Of a stretch of 64,000 nt of DNA, positions 34,780 to 44,075 are shown piece by piece. The DNA is taken from positions 62,001 through 126,000 of the forward strand of contig NZ_QEYO01000003.1 of assembly GCF_023718305.1 (NCBI RefSeq), written 5' to 3'. The stretch is from Gramella sp. AN32 (GTDB lineage: Bacteria; Bacteroidota; Bacteroidia; Flavobacteriales; Flavobacteriaceae). Within the stretch, counting starts at the first letter, position 1. Each line of letters begins with the position of its first letter. A program made the position numbers and the translations under genes. The notes beneath the pieces were generated by a model. That model did not search any database. It saw nothing but the letters and a program-made list of their open reading frames with translations, and was not told the DNA's origin.

Positions 34780-35871
34780 CTAGACTAATTTGGAGGGGCA
34801 AATCCCAAACTTTTGGGAGAAACATTTAGAGAAGTAAGAAGGATCATCATAACCCACTTTATAGGCTACCTCAGAAACGTTGAGATTGTTATCCTTGATA
34901 AGGTTAAATGCGGTACGCATTTTTAGGTCCCGTATAAAATTTAGGGGAGAACGCCCTGTAAGGGATTTTATTTTTCTATATAGTTGGGGCCTACTTAGTC
35001 CAATATCCTGACTTATTGCCTCTATCGACAATTTTTCGGTGGTGGGGTTGGATTCTGTATAACGCCAAAAATTACCAATAAAAGATTTTTGTCTTTCATT
35101 TAAAACCTTAATTTTATTTTGATCAAACTTTATCAATTGAAATGAACACAATTTTTTAAAGCCTTGCGATATTACTATTTGACTTTTATTCGCTATCAAA
35201 CTAAGCTGTTTGGTATATACAATAGAATCTTTAAAAAAACCATCGGACATTGTTACCGGCTGACCTTCATTGAGACCCATTTTGTAAGTTATGTTCCAAT
35301 CCTTGACACCAAGGTTGCGGTTAAATATCTTTTGAATTTCTAGAGTACATTTTAAGGCACTTTCAGAATCCTTAAAAACAGATATAAGGCTATCATCAGA
35401 GAGATTTTCCACTAATTCCCCTTTAAATTTATTTATAAGTTTCTGAGCTTGTTTCCTGGGTACTTCGGGAAAAATGAATTTGTTTAGGTCAGAATGACTA
35501 TTCAAGGACGTATTTACCACAATGTCCAAAACCATTATAAATCTATAGCCTGAATCTATTTCCCCGTTTTTGTCATAAACTATACCGTGATTTACTGGAA
35601 GATTTTCGCCCATAAACAAGTTTAACATTCCGGGCTGTACCTCAATAATATTACATGCAATAGCGCCATGGGCCTCTTCATGAACTTTTACACAAGCTTC
35701 GGGATTGGGTCCTTCAATTAAGCAAAATACAGACCCCGTCTTTTTATTTACCCAAAATTGATGGTATTTTACGCCATACCTATCCTGGGTTGCCTTATCG
35801 GACATATGGGCGGCTTTCACCTCCTCTACGGTAACTCCAGGGAAAATATGGTAATCCATATATATTGGCAT
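34780..35871 (-). CDS. Three-domain regulator: DUF4242, class III cyclase-like domain, AraC HTH (copy 2)
   Basis: A 363-residue paralogue of the protein at 29461-30555. The DUF4242 domain (1-85) has MPIYMDYHIFPGVTVEEV, FWVNKKTGSVFCLIEGPNP and HEEAHGAIACNIIEV. The cyclase-like domain (about 115-250) has YRFIMVLDIVV, LSDDSLISVFKDSESALKCT and MGLNEGQPVTMSDGFFKDSI. Unlike copy 1 it seems to keep aspartates at both metal positions, although other catalytic residues look altered. The AraC domain (about 265-363) has SQDIGLSRPQLYRKIKSLTG and NVSEVAYKVGYDDPSYFSKC. It precedes the FAD oxidase gene by 144 bp on the same strand, which it probably controls. Confidence 0.85.
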   Translation of the reverse strand: MPIYMDYHIFPGVTVEEVKAAHMSDKATQDRYGVKYHQFWVNKKTGSVFCLIEGPNPEACVKVHEEAHGAIACNIIEVQPGMLNLFMGENLPVNHGIVYDKNGEIDSGYRFIMVLDIVVNTSLNSHSDLNKFIFPEVPRKQAQKLINKFKGELVENLSDDSLISVFKDSESALKCTLEIQKIFNRNLGVKDWNITYKMGLNEGQPVTMSDGFFKDSIVYTKQLSLIANKSQIVISQGFKKLCSFQLIKFDQNKIKVLNERQKSFIGNFWRYTESNPTTEKLSIEAISQDIGLSRPQLYRKIKSLTGRSPLNFIRDLKMRTAFNLIKDNNLNVSEVAYKVGYDDPSYFSKCFSQKFGICPSKLV

Positions 35872-36047
35872 GGCTAAAAACTTGAATTATAAATATACAA
35901 AATATTGATTTACAGAGATGTATGTAAATAAAAGATCTCTAATCCTATAGGGTTGACCAACTGACGATCTTTGGAGATCTTATGAAGATTGATGAACATG
36001 CTGCAATTTTGAGAAATTGTAATTGTTGAAATAAACATCAGGCAGCA

Positions 36048-37379
36048 TTACCTTTTCATGAATTTCAGGATAGCATTTTTCGGCTTGAGAGTTATCAACG
36101 GTGTAATTTCTATCTCTGAAAATTCAGGATAGATTTTGTAATTTTTTACAAGTTCCTGAACGGCAATGATCATTTCAAACATGGCGAAATTGTTTCCTAT
36201 ACACTTTCGGGGTCCGGCACCAAATGGAAAATATTGCGAACTGTATTTATTCCCGGCATTCTCAAAACGCTCCGGCATAAAATTGTTTGGATCCTCCCAA
36301 AGATCGGGATGCCTGTGTATTTCGTAAAGTGAAAATAAAAGATTGGATTTAGGTTCTAAATGAATTTCTTCAAAATCGTCAGCTTCTACATTTATCCGAT
36401 CAATAAAATAGGCCGGCGGATACAATCGCATCCCTTCTTCTATAACCTGTTGGGTGATTTTTGACTGAGCAAGGACCATCATGAGATCATCATTTTCAGA
36501 CTCCAGAATTTTAATTTCTTCTGAAATTTTTTCCTGCCATTCCGGATGCAACGCCAGGAGTTGAAATATAAAAGTGAGCGCATTGGATGTCGTTTCATGG
36601 CCTGCGGTAAATAAGATCAAAATTTCATCTAACAACTGGCCCTGGTCCATAAAATTTCCATCCTCATATCTCGCTTCCAAAAGCATATCCAAAAGATCTC
36701 CATGTTTTTCCTGAGAATTCTTTCTTTCATTTACCAGTTTCAACAAAATCCGTCGGGCATCTTCGGTAAGTTCAACATGTTCCTTTATTTGACCACTGCC
36801 TTTAAACCACCAGCCTAAATATGGCTGGCGCAGTTCTTTAACCAGCATTTTCTGTGCAGCTTCGGTGATGTATTGAAGCCTATTAATTTCCTTTTGACCG
36901 GCCGCGCTACTGAATAATGATTTCACTACAGACTGGAAAGCGAGATCATTAAAAATTGGAAAAATATCCATTTTCTCGCTGGTTTCTATCCGCTTATATT
37001 CTGTGAGAATGGCCTGCTTCACAGATTCCATAAGATTGGCCAGTTGTTTTTTATGAAATGCCGGCTGAATAAGTTTTCGCTGTTTTTTCCAAAGTTCACC
37101 TTCAGCAGTTAATAAACCTTCTCCAAGATATTTTACCATATCTTCAGTTTGGATCTTAGACTTTACATAATTTCGCTGGTTTTTCTGAAGTACATATTCG
37201 GCTAAAGCAGCATTTCTGGAAAAAATAACCGAATTGCTAAAACCGATATTAAGGCGAAAAGTATCTCCTTTCTCCGTAAAATTCTGATGATGAAAAGGCA
37301 GAGGGTTCTTTAAAATATTAGCAGAATGCTTCAGAAATTTTAATAGTGAAATCTCAGGAATCTTTTTATTATTTTTCAT
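36048..37379 (-). CDS. Cytochrome P450
   Basis: A 443-residue P450 started at ATG 37379 (MKNNKKIPEIS). The frame is open 32 codons further, but that part encodes QLVLSEVEGQ, the translation of a REP-like repeat, and is rejected. Key motifs are the I-helix AGHETT (259-264), EGMR of the ExxR pair (about 315-318), the PERF motif and the haem ligand region FPFGAGPRKCIGNNFA with Cys393. It has no membrane anchor and needs separate ferredoxin or flavodoxin partners, none in the window. The sequence has CYP102/CYP4-like character, typical of fatty acid or terpenoid hydroxylation, but the substrate is unknown. Confidence 0.92.
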   Translation of the reverse strand: MKNNKKIPEISLLKFLKHSANILKNPLPFHHQNFTEKGDTFRLNIGFSNSVIFSRNAALAEYVLQKNQRNYVKSKIQTEDMVKYLGEGLLTAEGELWKKQRKLIQPAFHKKQLANLMESVKQAILTEYKRIETSEKMDIFPIFNDLAFQSVVKSLFSSAAGQKEINRLQYITEAAQKMLVKELRQPYLGWWFKGSGQIKEHVELTEDARRILLKLVNERKNSQEKHGDLLDMLLEARYEDGNFMDQGQLLDEILILFTAGHETTSNALTFIFQLLALHPEWQEKISEEIKILESENDDLMMVLAQSKITQQVIEEGMRLYPPAYFIDRINVEADDFEEIHLEPKSNLLFSLYEIHRHPDLWEDPNNFMPERFENAGNKYSSQYFPFGAGPRKCIGNNFAMFEMIIAVQELVKNYKIYPEFSEIEITPLITLKPKNAILKFMKR

Positions 37380-37400
37380 TGGGCTTTTGCTTTTCCATGA

Positions 37401-37520
37401 GGGCTTCGACTGCCCTTCGACTTCGCTCAGGACAAGCTGCTCAGCCTGACAATTTTGAAAATCCCTTTTGGACATCGACTTTAATTTATCCTGAGCGAAG
37501 CCGAAGGACTCAGCCTGACC
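37401..37520. repeat. Pair of inverted REP-like repeats
   Basis: CCTTCGACTTCGCTCAGGAC (37414-37433) and TCCTGAGCGAAGCCGAAGGA (37489-37508) face each other, and each is followed by a CTCAGCCTGAC copy. They can fold into a long imperfect hairpin between ruvB and the P450 gene and reach into the false N-terminal extension of the P450 frame. Confidence 0.8.
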
Positions 37521-37559
37521 GTCAAAAAAAACTAATAGCCTTAATATTCCGGATATCTA

Positions 37560-38585
37560 TCAAAAAAGGCCACCCTGCGTGCTTCCTTTAACCCTGCCTA
37601 AGTGTTTATAGGCTGCCTCGGTAACTTCCCTGCCACGTGGAGTCCTATAAATAAATCCCTGTTGGATTAAAAAGGGTTCATATACTTCCTCAATAGTTTC
37701 AGCACTTTCGCTTACGGCTGTGGCCAGGGTTGAAATTCCAACCGGACCGCCTTTAAATTTGTCTATTATGGTGGTTAGAATTTTATTGTCCATTTCATCA
37801 AGCCCATGTGCATCTACATTCAAAGCCTTCAGCCCAAATTTGGCAATTTCCATATCAATCTTTCCATTGCCCTTAATTTGGGCAAAATCACGGACTCTTC
37901 TAAGCAATGCATTGGCGATACGCGGTGTCCCCCTACTTCTTCCGGCAATTTCAATTGCGGCGTTCTGTTCTATGGGCACTTTTAAAATTTCAGCACTTCT
38001 TTCCACAATTCCCGATAACAGTTCGGTGGAATAATATTGCAACCTACTGGAGATACCAAACCTAGCACGCATGGGCGCGGTTAAGAGACCGCTACGGGTT
38101 GTTGCCCCAATCAAGGTAAAAGGATTCAGATTAATTTGAACCGTTCTCGCATTCGGTCCGGTTTCGATCATGATATCGATACGGTAATCTTCCATTGCAG
38201 AATATAAGTATTCCTCTACAATCGGGCTTAAGCGGTGTATTTCATCAATAAACAGAATATCCCTTTCCTCAAGGTTGGTCAAGAGTCCGGCGAGATCCCC
38301 GGGCTTATCCAAAACAGGGCCTGAAGTCACTTTGATCCCTACCTGTAATTCATTAGCCAGGATATTGGCAAGGGTCGTTTTTCCTAAACCAGGAGGACCA
38401 TGAAAAAGGGTGTGATCCAAAGCTTCCCCACGCATATTTGCCGCCTGCACGAAAACCTGTAAATTTTCCAGTACCTGCTCCTGACCCGCAAAATCATCAA
38501 AACTTAAGGGCCTCAGCGCTCTTTCGACATCAAATTCTTCAGAAGAAAAATTTTCTCCGGAAGCATCAAGATTTTCGTTGATCAT
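37560..38585 (-). CDS. ruvB: Holliday junction branch migration ATPase RuvB
   Basis: A 341-residue AAA+ motor. It carries the N-terminal [13 protein letters not shown] box, Walker [12 protein letters not shown] (about 62-72), Walker [10 protein letters not shown], sensor 1 [10 protein letters not shown], the arginine-finger region and the C-terminal winged helix ([12 protein letters not shown]). RuvB hexamers pull DNA through RuvA-bound four-way junctions. ruvA lies 20 kb away at 17.5 kb. It is on the same strand as the downstream island genes and marks the island's right border. A decayed 3' copy is at 27.1-27.4 kb. Confidence 0.97.
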   Translation of the reverse strand: MINENLDASGENFSSEEFDVERALRPLSFDDFAGQEQVLENLQVFVQAANMRGEALDHTLFHGPPGLGKTTLANILANELQVGIKVTSGPVLDKPGDLAGLLTNLEERDILFIDEIHRLSPIVEEYLYSAMEDYRIDIMIETGPNARTVQINLNPFTLIGATTRSGLLTAPMRARFGISSRLQYYSTELLSGIVERSAEILKVPIEQNAAIEIAGRSRGTPRIANALLRRVRDFAQIKGNGKIDMEIAKFGLKALNVDAHGLDEMDNKILTTIIDKFKGGPVGISTLATAVSESAETIEEVYEPFLIQQGFIYRTPRGREVTEAAYKHLGRVKGSTQGGLF

Positions 38586-38645
38586 ATTTAAATTGAAGGA
38601 ATTTCTATTGATTAGAATCCGTATACAGTTCTACCAAATATAAAG

Positions 38646-38690
38646 AAAAAAGCCCCTTTTGTTGAAAAAGGAGCTCTTTGTTTTGTTTGA
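38646..38690 (-). terminator. Terminator after ctaD
   Basis: AGCCCCTTTT and AAAAAGGAGCT form an imperfect stem with A and T tracts around it, just after the ctaD stop. It separates the respiratory operon from ruvB. Confidence 0.65.
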
Positions 38691-38700
38691 ACTAAGTTGG

Positions 38701-40521
38701 CTAATGATTCATTTCTTCCTCGTTCTCCAAGAGTGGTGTGGTTTGCGGAATAAAATCCTGACCAGTGATCACATATTCTCCATCTTCGTTCATTTTTGAA
38801 TAGTCATAAGGCCACCTGTAAACTGATGGGATTGCTCCCGGCCAGTTACCATGCATATGCTCTACCGGGGTAGTCCATTCCATGGTTGTTGATCTCCATG
38901 GATTTTGCACTGCTTTTTTTCCGAAGAAAATAGAGTGGAAAAAGTTATATAAGAATACCAATTGAATAGCTGCCGTGATAATAGCGGCGATGGTAATGAT
39001 CACATTCACATCGGCATAATCATCAAAATAAGGGAAATTGGTATTGGTATAATATCTACGCGGTAAACCGGCGATCCCTATAAAGTGCATGGGAAAGAAT
39101 ATCCCATAAGCACCCACGGCCGTAACCCAGAAGTGAATATAACCCATGTTCTTGTTCATCATTCTTCCAAACATTTTTGGGAACCAATGATAGACCCCAG
39201 CTAAAAGGCCATATAAAGCGGAGATACCCATAACCAGGTGAAAATGCGCTACCACAAAATAGGTGTCATGTACGTTAATATCTAAAGTGGAATCCCCTAG
39301 AATAATCCCGGTCAAACCACCGGTAATAAATGTGGAGACAAATCCTATAGAAAACAACATGGCCGGGTTCATTTGCAAATTCCCTTTCCACAAAGTTGTG
39401 ATCCAGTTAAAAGCTTTTACAGCTGAAGGAATCGCGATCAATAAAGTTGTAAAGGTAAACACCGATCCAAGGAATGGGTTCATACCAGAAATAAACATAT
39501 GGTGCCCCCAAACAATAGTAGATAAAAAGGCAATCGCCAGGATTGAGGCTACCATGGCTCGATAACCAAAAATTGGTTTCCTGGAGTTGGTGGCCATTAT
39601 TTCGGAAACAATACCCATCGCCGGAAGAATTACGATATATACCTCCGGGTGACCCAGGAACCAGAACAGGTGTTCAAAAAGTACCGGTGAACCACCCTGA
39701 TGTGCCAATACTTCTCCCTGGATAAAAATATCACTTAAAAAGAAGGAAGTTCCAAAACTACGGTCCATAATAAGCAGCAATGCTGCAGATAATAAAACGG
39801 GGAAAGAAACAACCCCAATAATTGCGGTTACAAAGAAGGCCCAAATTGTAAGCGGAAGCCTGGTCATAGACATTCCCTTCGTTCTAAGGTTGATAACGGT
39901 AACAATATAGTTAAGGGAACCCATTAGGGACGATGCGATGAAAATAGCCATGGATACCAGCCATAGAGTCATTCCAGTACCCGATCCACCAATTGCCTGT
40001 GGCAAAGCACTAAGCGGAGGATAAATCGTCCATCCCGCAGATGCTGGCCCTGCTTCTACAAATAAAGAAGAGAGCATGATCACACTGGAAGTAAAAAACA
40101 ACCAGTAAGAGATCATATTTAAAAATCCTGAAGCCATATCACGGGCCCCAATTTGAAGCGGAATCAATAAGTTACTAAAAGTACCACTTAAACCTGCGGT
40201 TAATACAAAGAATACCATGATGGTACCGTGAATGGTAACCAGGGCAAGGTAAATACTTGGGGTCATGACACCATCTGGAGCGAACCTTCCAAGAAAGAAT
40301 TCGAATACCCAGAAAGACTTTTCTGGCCAGGCAAGTTGCAATCTAAACAGGACAGACATAGCTATACCTATAATACCCATGATCAAACCTGTAATAAGAT
40401 ATTGCTTGGCAATCATCTTATGATCCTGGCTGAAAATATACTTTGTTATAAAAGTTTCTTTGTGATGATGTCCGTGATCGTCGTGGTGATCGTGTGCCGG
40501 TGCGCTTGCAATTGCTGACAT
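38701..40521 (-). CDS. ctaD: Cytochrome c oxidase subunit I (aa3-type)
   Basis: A 606-residue catalytic subunit with about twelve helices. It reduces oxygen to water at the haem a3-CuB centre and pumps protons. Conserved features are FWFLGHPEVYIVILPAMGIV in part (CuB histidine and the cross-linked tyrosine), the GHHMF histidine pair and HDTYFVVAHFHLVM with haem ligands. The N terminus is unusually histidine-rich (AHDHHDDHGHHH, residues 9-20), a possible metal-binding tail. It ends the actABCDEF-ctaC-ctaD operon, 18 bp after ctaC. Confidence 0.97.
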   Translation of the reverse strand: MSAIASAPAHDHHDDHGHHHKETFITKYIFSQDHKMIAKQYLITGLIMGIIGIAMSVLFRLQLAWPEKSFWVFEFFLGRFAPDGVMTPSIYLALVTIHGTIMVFFVLTAGLSGTFSNLLIPLQIGARDMASGFLNMISYWLFFTSSVIMLSSLFVEAGPASAGWTIYPPLSALPQAIGGSGTGMTLWLVSMAIFIASSLMGSLNYIVTVINLRTKGMSMTRLPLTIWAFFVTAIIGVVSFPVLLSAALLLIMDRSFGTSFFLSDIFIQGEVLAHQGGSPVLFEHLFWFLGHPEVYIVILPAMGIVSEIMATNSRKPIFGYRAMVASILAIAFLSTIVWGHHMFISGMNPFLGSVFTFTTLLIAIPSAVKAFNWITTLWKGNLQMNPAMLFSIGFVSTFITGGLTGIILGDSTLDINVHDTYFVVAHFHLVMGISALYGLLAGVYHWFPKMFGRMMNKNMGYIHFWVTAVGAYGIFFPMHFIGIAGLPRRYYTNTNFPYFDDYADVNVIITIAAIITAAIQLVFLYNFFHSIFFGKKAVQNPWRSTTMEWTTPVEHMHGNWPGAIPSVYRWPYDYSKMNEDGEYVITGQDFIPQTTPLLENEEEMNH

Positions 40522-40538
40522 ATCTTTAATTCTTTATC

Positions 40539-41723
40539 TTAATTTTGTTCGTTATCTGCTACAACAGCCACATCATTCTGTGGTTGCTCACTATTTTCCT
40601 GATTTTCCGCTGGCTCTTCTGTAGGTGCATTTGCGTTTTCTGAATCGCTGGCATTTTGCTTGGCCATAGTTTCAGAAAAAGATTCCTGCTCGGCTATCCA
40701 GGCTCTATAATCTTCTTCAGATTCTACAATAATTTTCATTTGCATATTGTAATGACCCTGTCCACAAATTTTATTACAAAGCAGGAAGTATTCAAATTCA
40801 TACGAATCTAAAGGAGATTCTCCCGTTGCAGCCAATACTTTATTTTTGTCGTTTCTAATTTCATTCACCCTTCTTACTTTATCCACCATATATTCACTTT
40901 GGCGCATTTCTTCGGAAGTGATTGTTGGCGTGAAACTAAACTGAGTGATCATTCCGGGCACCACGTTCATTTGCGCCCTAAAAAAGGGAAAATAAGCTGA
41001 ATGCAACACATCCTGAGAGCGAAATTTGAACAAAACCGGCTGGTTCACCGGAAGGTGTAATTCAGTCACAATTTTATCGTCTTCACCATAAGAATCAGAT
41101 TCATCCACACCCAGCTGGTTTACGCCTTCAATAAAACGAACATTCGCTTTTCCTAAGGTATTATCCTCTCCCGAATATCGTGCTCTCCAGGCAAATTGAT
41201 AGGCATAAAGCTCAATGACCATAGGATCTTCATCTTCGTTGATATTCATAATATCACTCCAGGTGAAAAGTCCGTAAAGAATAAGGCCCGCTAAAACAAT
41301 TACCGGTATAATCGTCCAGATCGCTTCAAGAAGATTATTATCAGCATAAAACAGGGCTTTTTGTCCCTTTTTACCTTTGTATTTATAGGCGAAATAATGT
41401 AAAAGTCCCTGGGTTATTATTTGAACCACCATGATCAAAGCAATGGATACAAACATTAAGGTATCATATTCACTACCATGATCTGAAGCAGATTCCGGCA
41501 GGTAAAATTTCCCATATTCCCAGAAACAGTAAATACTTATTACATATAAAAAGATTACAAAACCTAACATGAGGATACCGTTCCATCGGTTATCCTTATC
41601 GCTTGCAACCTCTGAAGTATCTGTATCTGCTTCGTGTGTTTTGGACAACTGAAAGATCTTAGAGATCTGCCAACCTGTAACGGCCAAAAGTGCGAGTACT
41701 ATGATTACTAAAAATACGGTCAT
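40539..41723 (-). CDS. ctaC: Cytochrome c oxidase subunit II with CuA site
   Basis: A 394-residue protein with an N-terminal helix, two more membrane helices (about 50-130) and a periplasmic cupredoxin domain. The CuA ligands are visible: the first histidine in VLHSAYFP and the cluster LLCNKICGQGHYNMQM (two cysteines, histidine, methionine). No cytochrome c domain is fused, so electrons must come from a separate carrier or directly from alternative complex III, whose genes precede it. The tail (about 345-394) is a low-complexity stretch rich in Asn, Glu and Gln. It follows actF by 33 bp. Confidence 0.96.
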   Translation of the reverse strand: MTVFLVIIVLALLAVTGWQISKIFQLSKTHEADTDTSEVASDKDNRWNGILMLGFVIFLYVISIYCFWEYGKFYLPESASDHGSEYDTLMFVSIALIMVVQIITQGLLHYFAYKYKGKKGQKALFYADNNLLEAIWTIIPVIVLAGLILYGLFTWSDIMNINEDEDPMVIELYAYQFAWRARYSGEDNTLGKANVRFIEGVNQLGVDESDSYGEDDKIVTELHLPVNQPVLFKFRSQDVLHSAYFPFFRAQMNVVPGMITQFSFTPTITSEEMRQSEYMVDKVRRVNEIRNDKNKVLAATGESPLDSYEFEYFLLCNKICGQGHYNMQMKIIVESEEDYRAWIAEQESFSETMAKQNASDSENANAPTEEPAENQENSEQPQNDVAVVADNEQN

Positions 41724-41756
41724 TTTATAAGTTCTTCTTTAAACAATCAATCTTTA

Positions 41757-43331
41757 TTAATAATGGTAGTGTTTACTTTCCTCGATAAAAGGATTTCTGC
41801 TTACCAGTAAGGGTGCTTTGGTTAACGCACTGAATACAATGAAAACAAACAATCCTGTAAAGAATAGCAATGCACTTATTTCCGGGATTCCAATAAACCA
41901 GGATTCCCCTACAGTAGCCGGCATCACCAATACATATATATTGATATAATGACCGAATAATAAAATAAGCCCAGTCATGATCACAAACCAGTTCACTCTC
42001 TTATAATCGCTGTTCATCAATAGCAAAACAGGTAAAAGGAAGTTTGTGGCCAGCATTCCAAAGAATGGTAACTGGTAATCTTCAATTCGCTGAATGAAAT
42101 AAACTACTTCTTCAGGAATATTGGAATACCAAATCAACATGAATTGTGAGAACCAAAGGTAAGTCCAAAAAATACTCATCCCAAACATGAATTTCGCCAA
42201 ATCATGAATATGACTATCATTTACAAATTCCAGATATCCTCTTGATTTTAAATAAATACTAATAATGGCAATAGTGGTGATCCCAGATACGAACAAACTG
42301 GCGAAAACAAACCATCCAAATAGCGTACTAAACCAGTGCGGGTCTAAACTCATGATCCAGTCCCAGGACATCATCGATTCAGTAACAATAAAGAATACTA
42401 AAAATCCGGCGGCCAGTTTAAAATTCTTTTTGAAGTAATATAAATCATCAACATCGGCATTATCTAATTTCCTGGAATTCTTGACCATTAGATATCTGAA
42501 GAAACACCATCCACCTAAATAAATAGCTGCCCTTATGAGAAAGAAAGGAACATTCAAGAAGGCAGTTTTATTTTGAATAATCTCGTCGTGTGCCACGATA
42601 TCCGGATCCATCCAGATAAAAAGATGGTTCAACTGTAATCCTGAAAGTACTAGTAAAAGAAATACAATAAGCCCTCCCGGAAGCAGGTAAGCGGTAATAG
42701 CTTCCATTACCCTAAAAAGTACCGGGGACCATCCTGCCTGTGCAGCGTACTGAACGGCATAAAAAGCCATTACCCCAAGGGAGATCATAAAGAAAAAGAA
42801 TGCCGCAACATATAATGCTGCCCATGGCTTATTCTGTAATTGTTGTAAAATATGTTCATAATGTTCATCTCCATGTTCTGCTTCTGCGCCATGCGCTTCC
42901 CCGCCATCGTGATCTTCTCCATGAACAGCAGCTGCACCTTCTTCATGGTCCTCATGGGCCATATTTCCCTGTGCATGCGTCGCGGTTGCCGTTGTATCTT
43001 CTTCTGAAGCAGATGCATCATGATTTGTTTCAGTTTCTGTAGAATCTGAAGCTGTAGCAGTTTGATTGGCTTCAGTATTCATAGAATCTGAGTTCGTATG
43101 ATTTTCTTCATCTGTATGAAGGGCGGCGTTATTTCCGCCGGGAAGTTGTTCCACATTAACTTTCTCAGCATGATCTGTAGCCTCTTCTCCGTGTTCACCA
43201 TGAGAAGCCATCATTTCCTTTACTTCTTCTACGGTTTCCGGTGCGGCGATAAACCCATAAATGAGACCTATTGCGCCCACAATCATAAAAATGATTGCTG
43301 TTAATCTTAATTTACTGGATAGCGTATACAT
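41757..43331 (-). CDS. actF: Alternative complex III subunit ActF (quinol-binding membrane subunit)
   Basis: A 524-residue polytopic protein of the NrfD-like ActC/ActF class. After a first helix (about 9-30) comes a roughly 120-residue hydrophilic insert (about 38-160) extremely rich in His, Glu, Asp, Ala and Thr (for example HEDHEEGAAAVHGEDHDGG). About nine further helices follow (from residue 168). ActF is a structural membrane subunit of the menaquinol:electron-acceptor oxidoreductase. It lies 18 bp after actE. The insert's composition is unlike its neighbours and could bind metal; this is inference. Confidence 0.9.
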   Translation of the reverse strand: MYTLSSKLRLTAIIFMIVGAIGLIYGFIAAPETVEEVKEMMASHGEHGEEATDHAEKVNVEQLPGGNNAALHTDEENHTNSDSMNTEANQTATASDSTETETNHDASASEEDTTATATHAQGNMAHEDHEEGAAAVHGEDHDGGEAHGAEAEHGDEHYEHILQQLQNKPWAALYVAAFFFFMISLGVMAFYAVQYAAQAGWSPVLFRVMEAITAYLLPGGLIVFLLLVLSGLQLNHLFIWMDPDIVAHDEIIQNKTAFLNVPFFLIRAAIYLGGWCFFRYLMVKNSRKLDNADVDDLYYFKKNFKLAAGFLVFFIVTESMMSWDWIMSLDPHWFSTLFGWFVFASLFVSGITTIAIISIYLKSRGYLEFVNDSHIHDLAKFMFGMSIFWTYLWFSQFMLIWYSNIPEEVVYFIQRIEDYQLPFFGMLATNFLLPVLLLMNSDYKRVNWFVIMTGLILLFGHYINIYVLVMPATVGESWFIGIPEISALLFFTGLFVFIVFSALTKAPLLVSRNPFIEESKHYHY

Positions 43332-43349
43332 ATCTATAGATCTAAATCT

Positions 43350-44072
43350 TTATTCTTGAGTTTCAGTTTGATTTTCTTCAGTCGCCCGGGTATTTGCTCC
43401 TGATTGGCCCTGGTCAACATCCTCCCCCTCTTTATAAATATCAGCATCGGCTCTTGAAGGAAGAAGCTGAGTTTTAGCTGTTTCCTTCTCAAATTCCCTT
43501 TCAGGAGCACCATCTAATGAATTTTTCAAACTCATTACATAATGATCTATTTGCCAACGTTCTTCAATGGTTGTTTGCGAGGCATAAGAACCCATATTGT
43601 TCAAACCATAATACATAACGTGATAAACACTACCTTCAGTAATTGCCCTACCAGCGTCATTATAAGAAGGCACACCAAGAATTTTCTCACGCTCTACCAA
43701 TTTACCTTTTCCATCACCTTTATCACCGTGACAAATGGCACAATAAATAGTATATAATTGTTTTCCTTCGTTCAGGTTATCTTCGGTATAAGCAAGGGGA
43801 TTGGTTAATCCTGATTTTGCTGCTGCTGCATCCTGAGGATTGTTTTGATATTCATAAGGCATCCAACCCCTAGGAATTGAATTCTCAACCGGGAGTTTAG
43901 CTTCCTGCCCATTTTCAAAGACTGTGTATTCCCCGTAAGCTTCATAACTCACCGGCTCATACATATCTGGCATATACTGATAGTTTGGGCTATCTTTATC
44001 ATGGCAGGAAGTGACCATAACCGCGAAAAGAAGTAATGCTATAGTTTTATGGAATAAACTTCTCATTATCAC
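43350..44072 (-). CDS. actE: Alternative complex III subunit ActE (monohaem cytochrome c lipoprotein)
   Basis: A 240-residue exported protein with a lipobox (MVTSC, about residue 23) and one haem c site CAICHGD near residue 115. Downstream MYYGLNNMGSYASQ offers the axial methionine. ActE is the peripheral cytochrome of alternative complex III and probably hands electrons on to the oxidase. It starts 3 bp after the actD stop. The C-terminal 35 residues are acidic and low in complexity. Confidence 0.92.
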   Translation of the reverse strand: MIMRSLFHKTIALLLFAVMVTSCHDKDSPNYQYMPDMYEPVSYEAYGEYTVFENGQEAKLPVENSIPRGWMPYEYQNNPQDAAAAKSGLTNPLAYTEDNLNEGKQLYTIYCAICHGDKGDGKGKLVEREKILGVPSYNDAGRAITEGSVYHVMYYGLNNMGSYASQTTIEERWQIDHYVMSLKNSLDGAPEREFEKETAKTQLLPSRADADIYKEGEDVDQGQSGANTRATEENQTETQE

Positions 44073-44075
44073 TAT

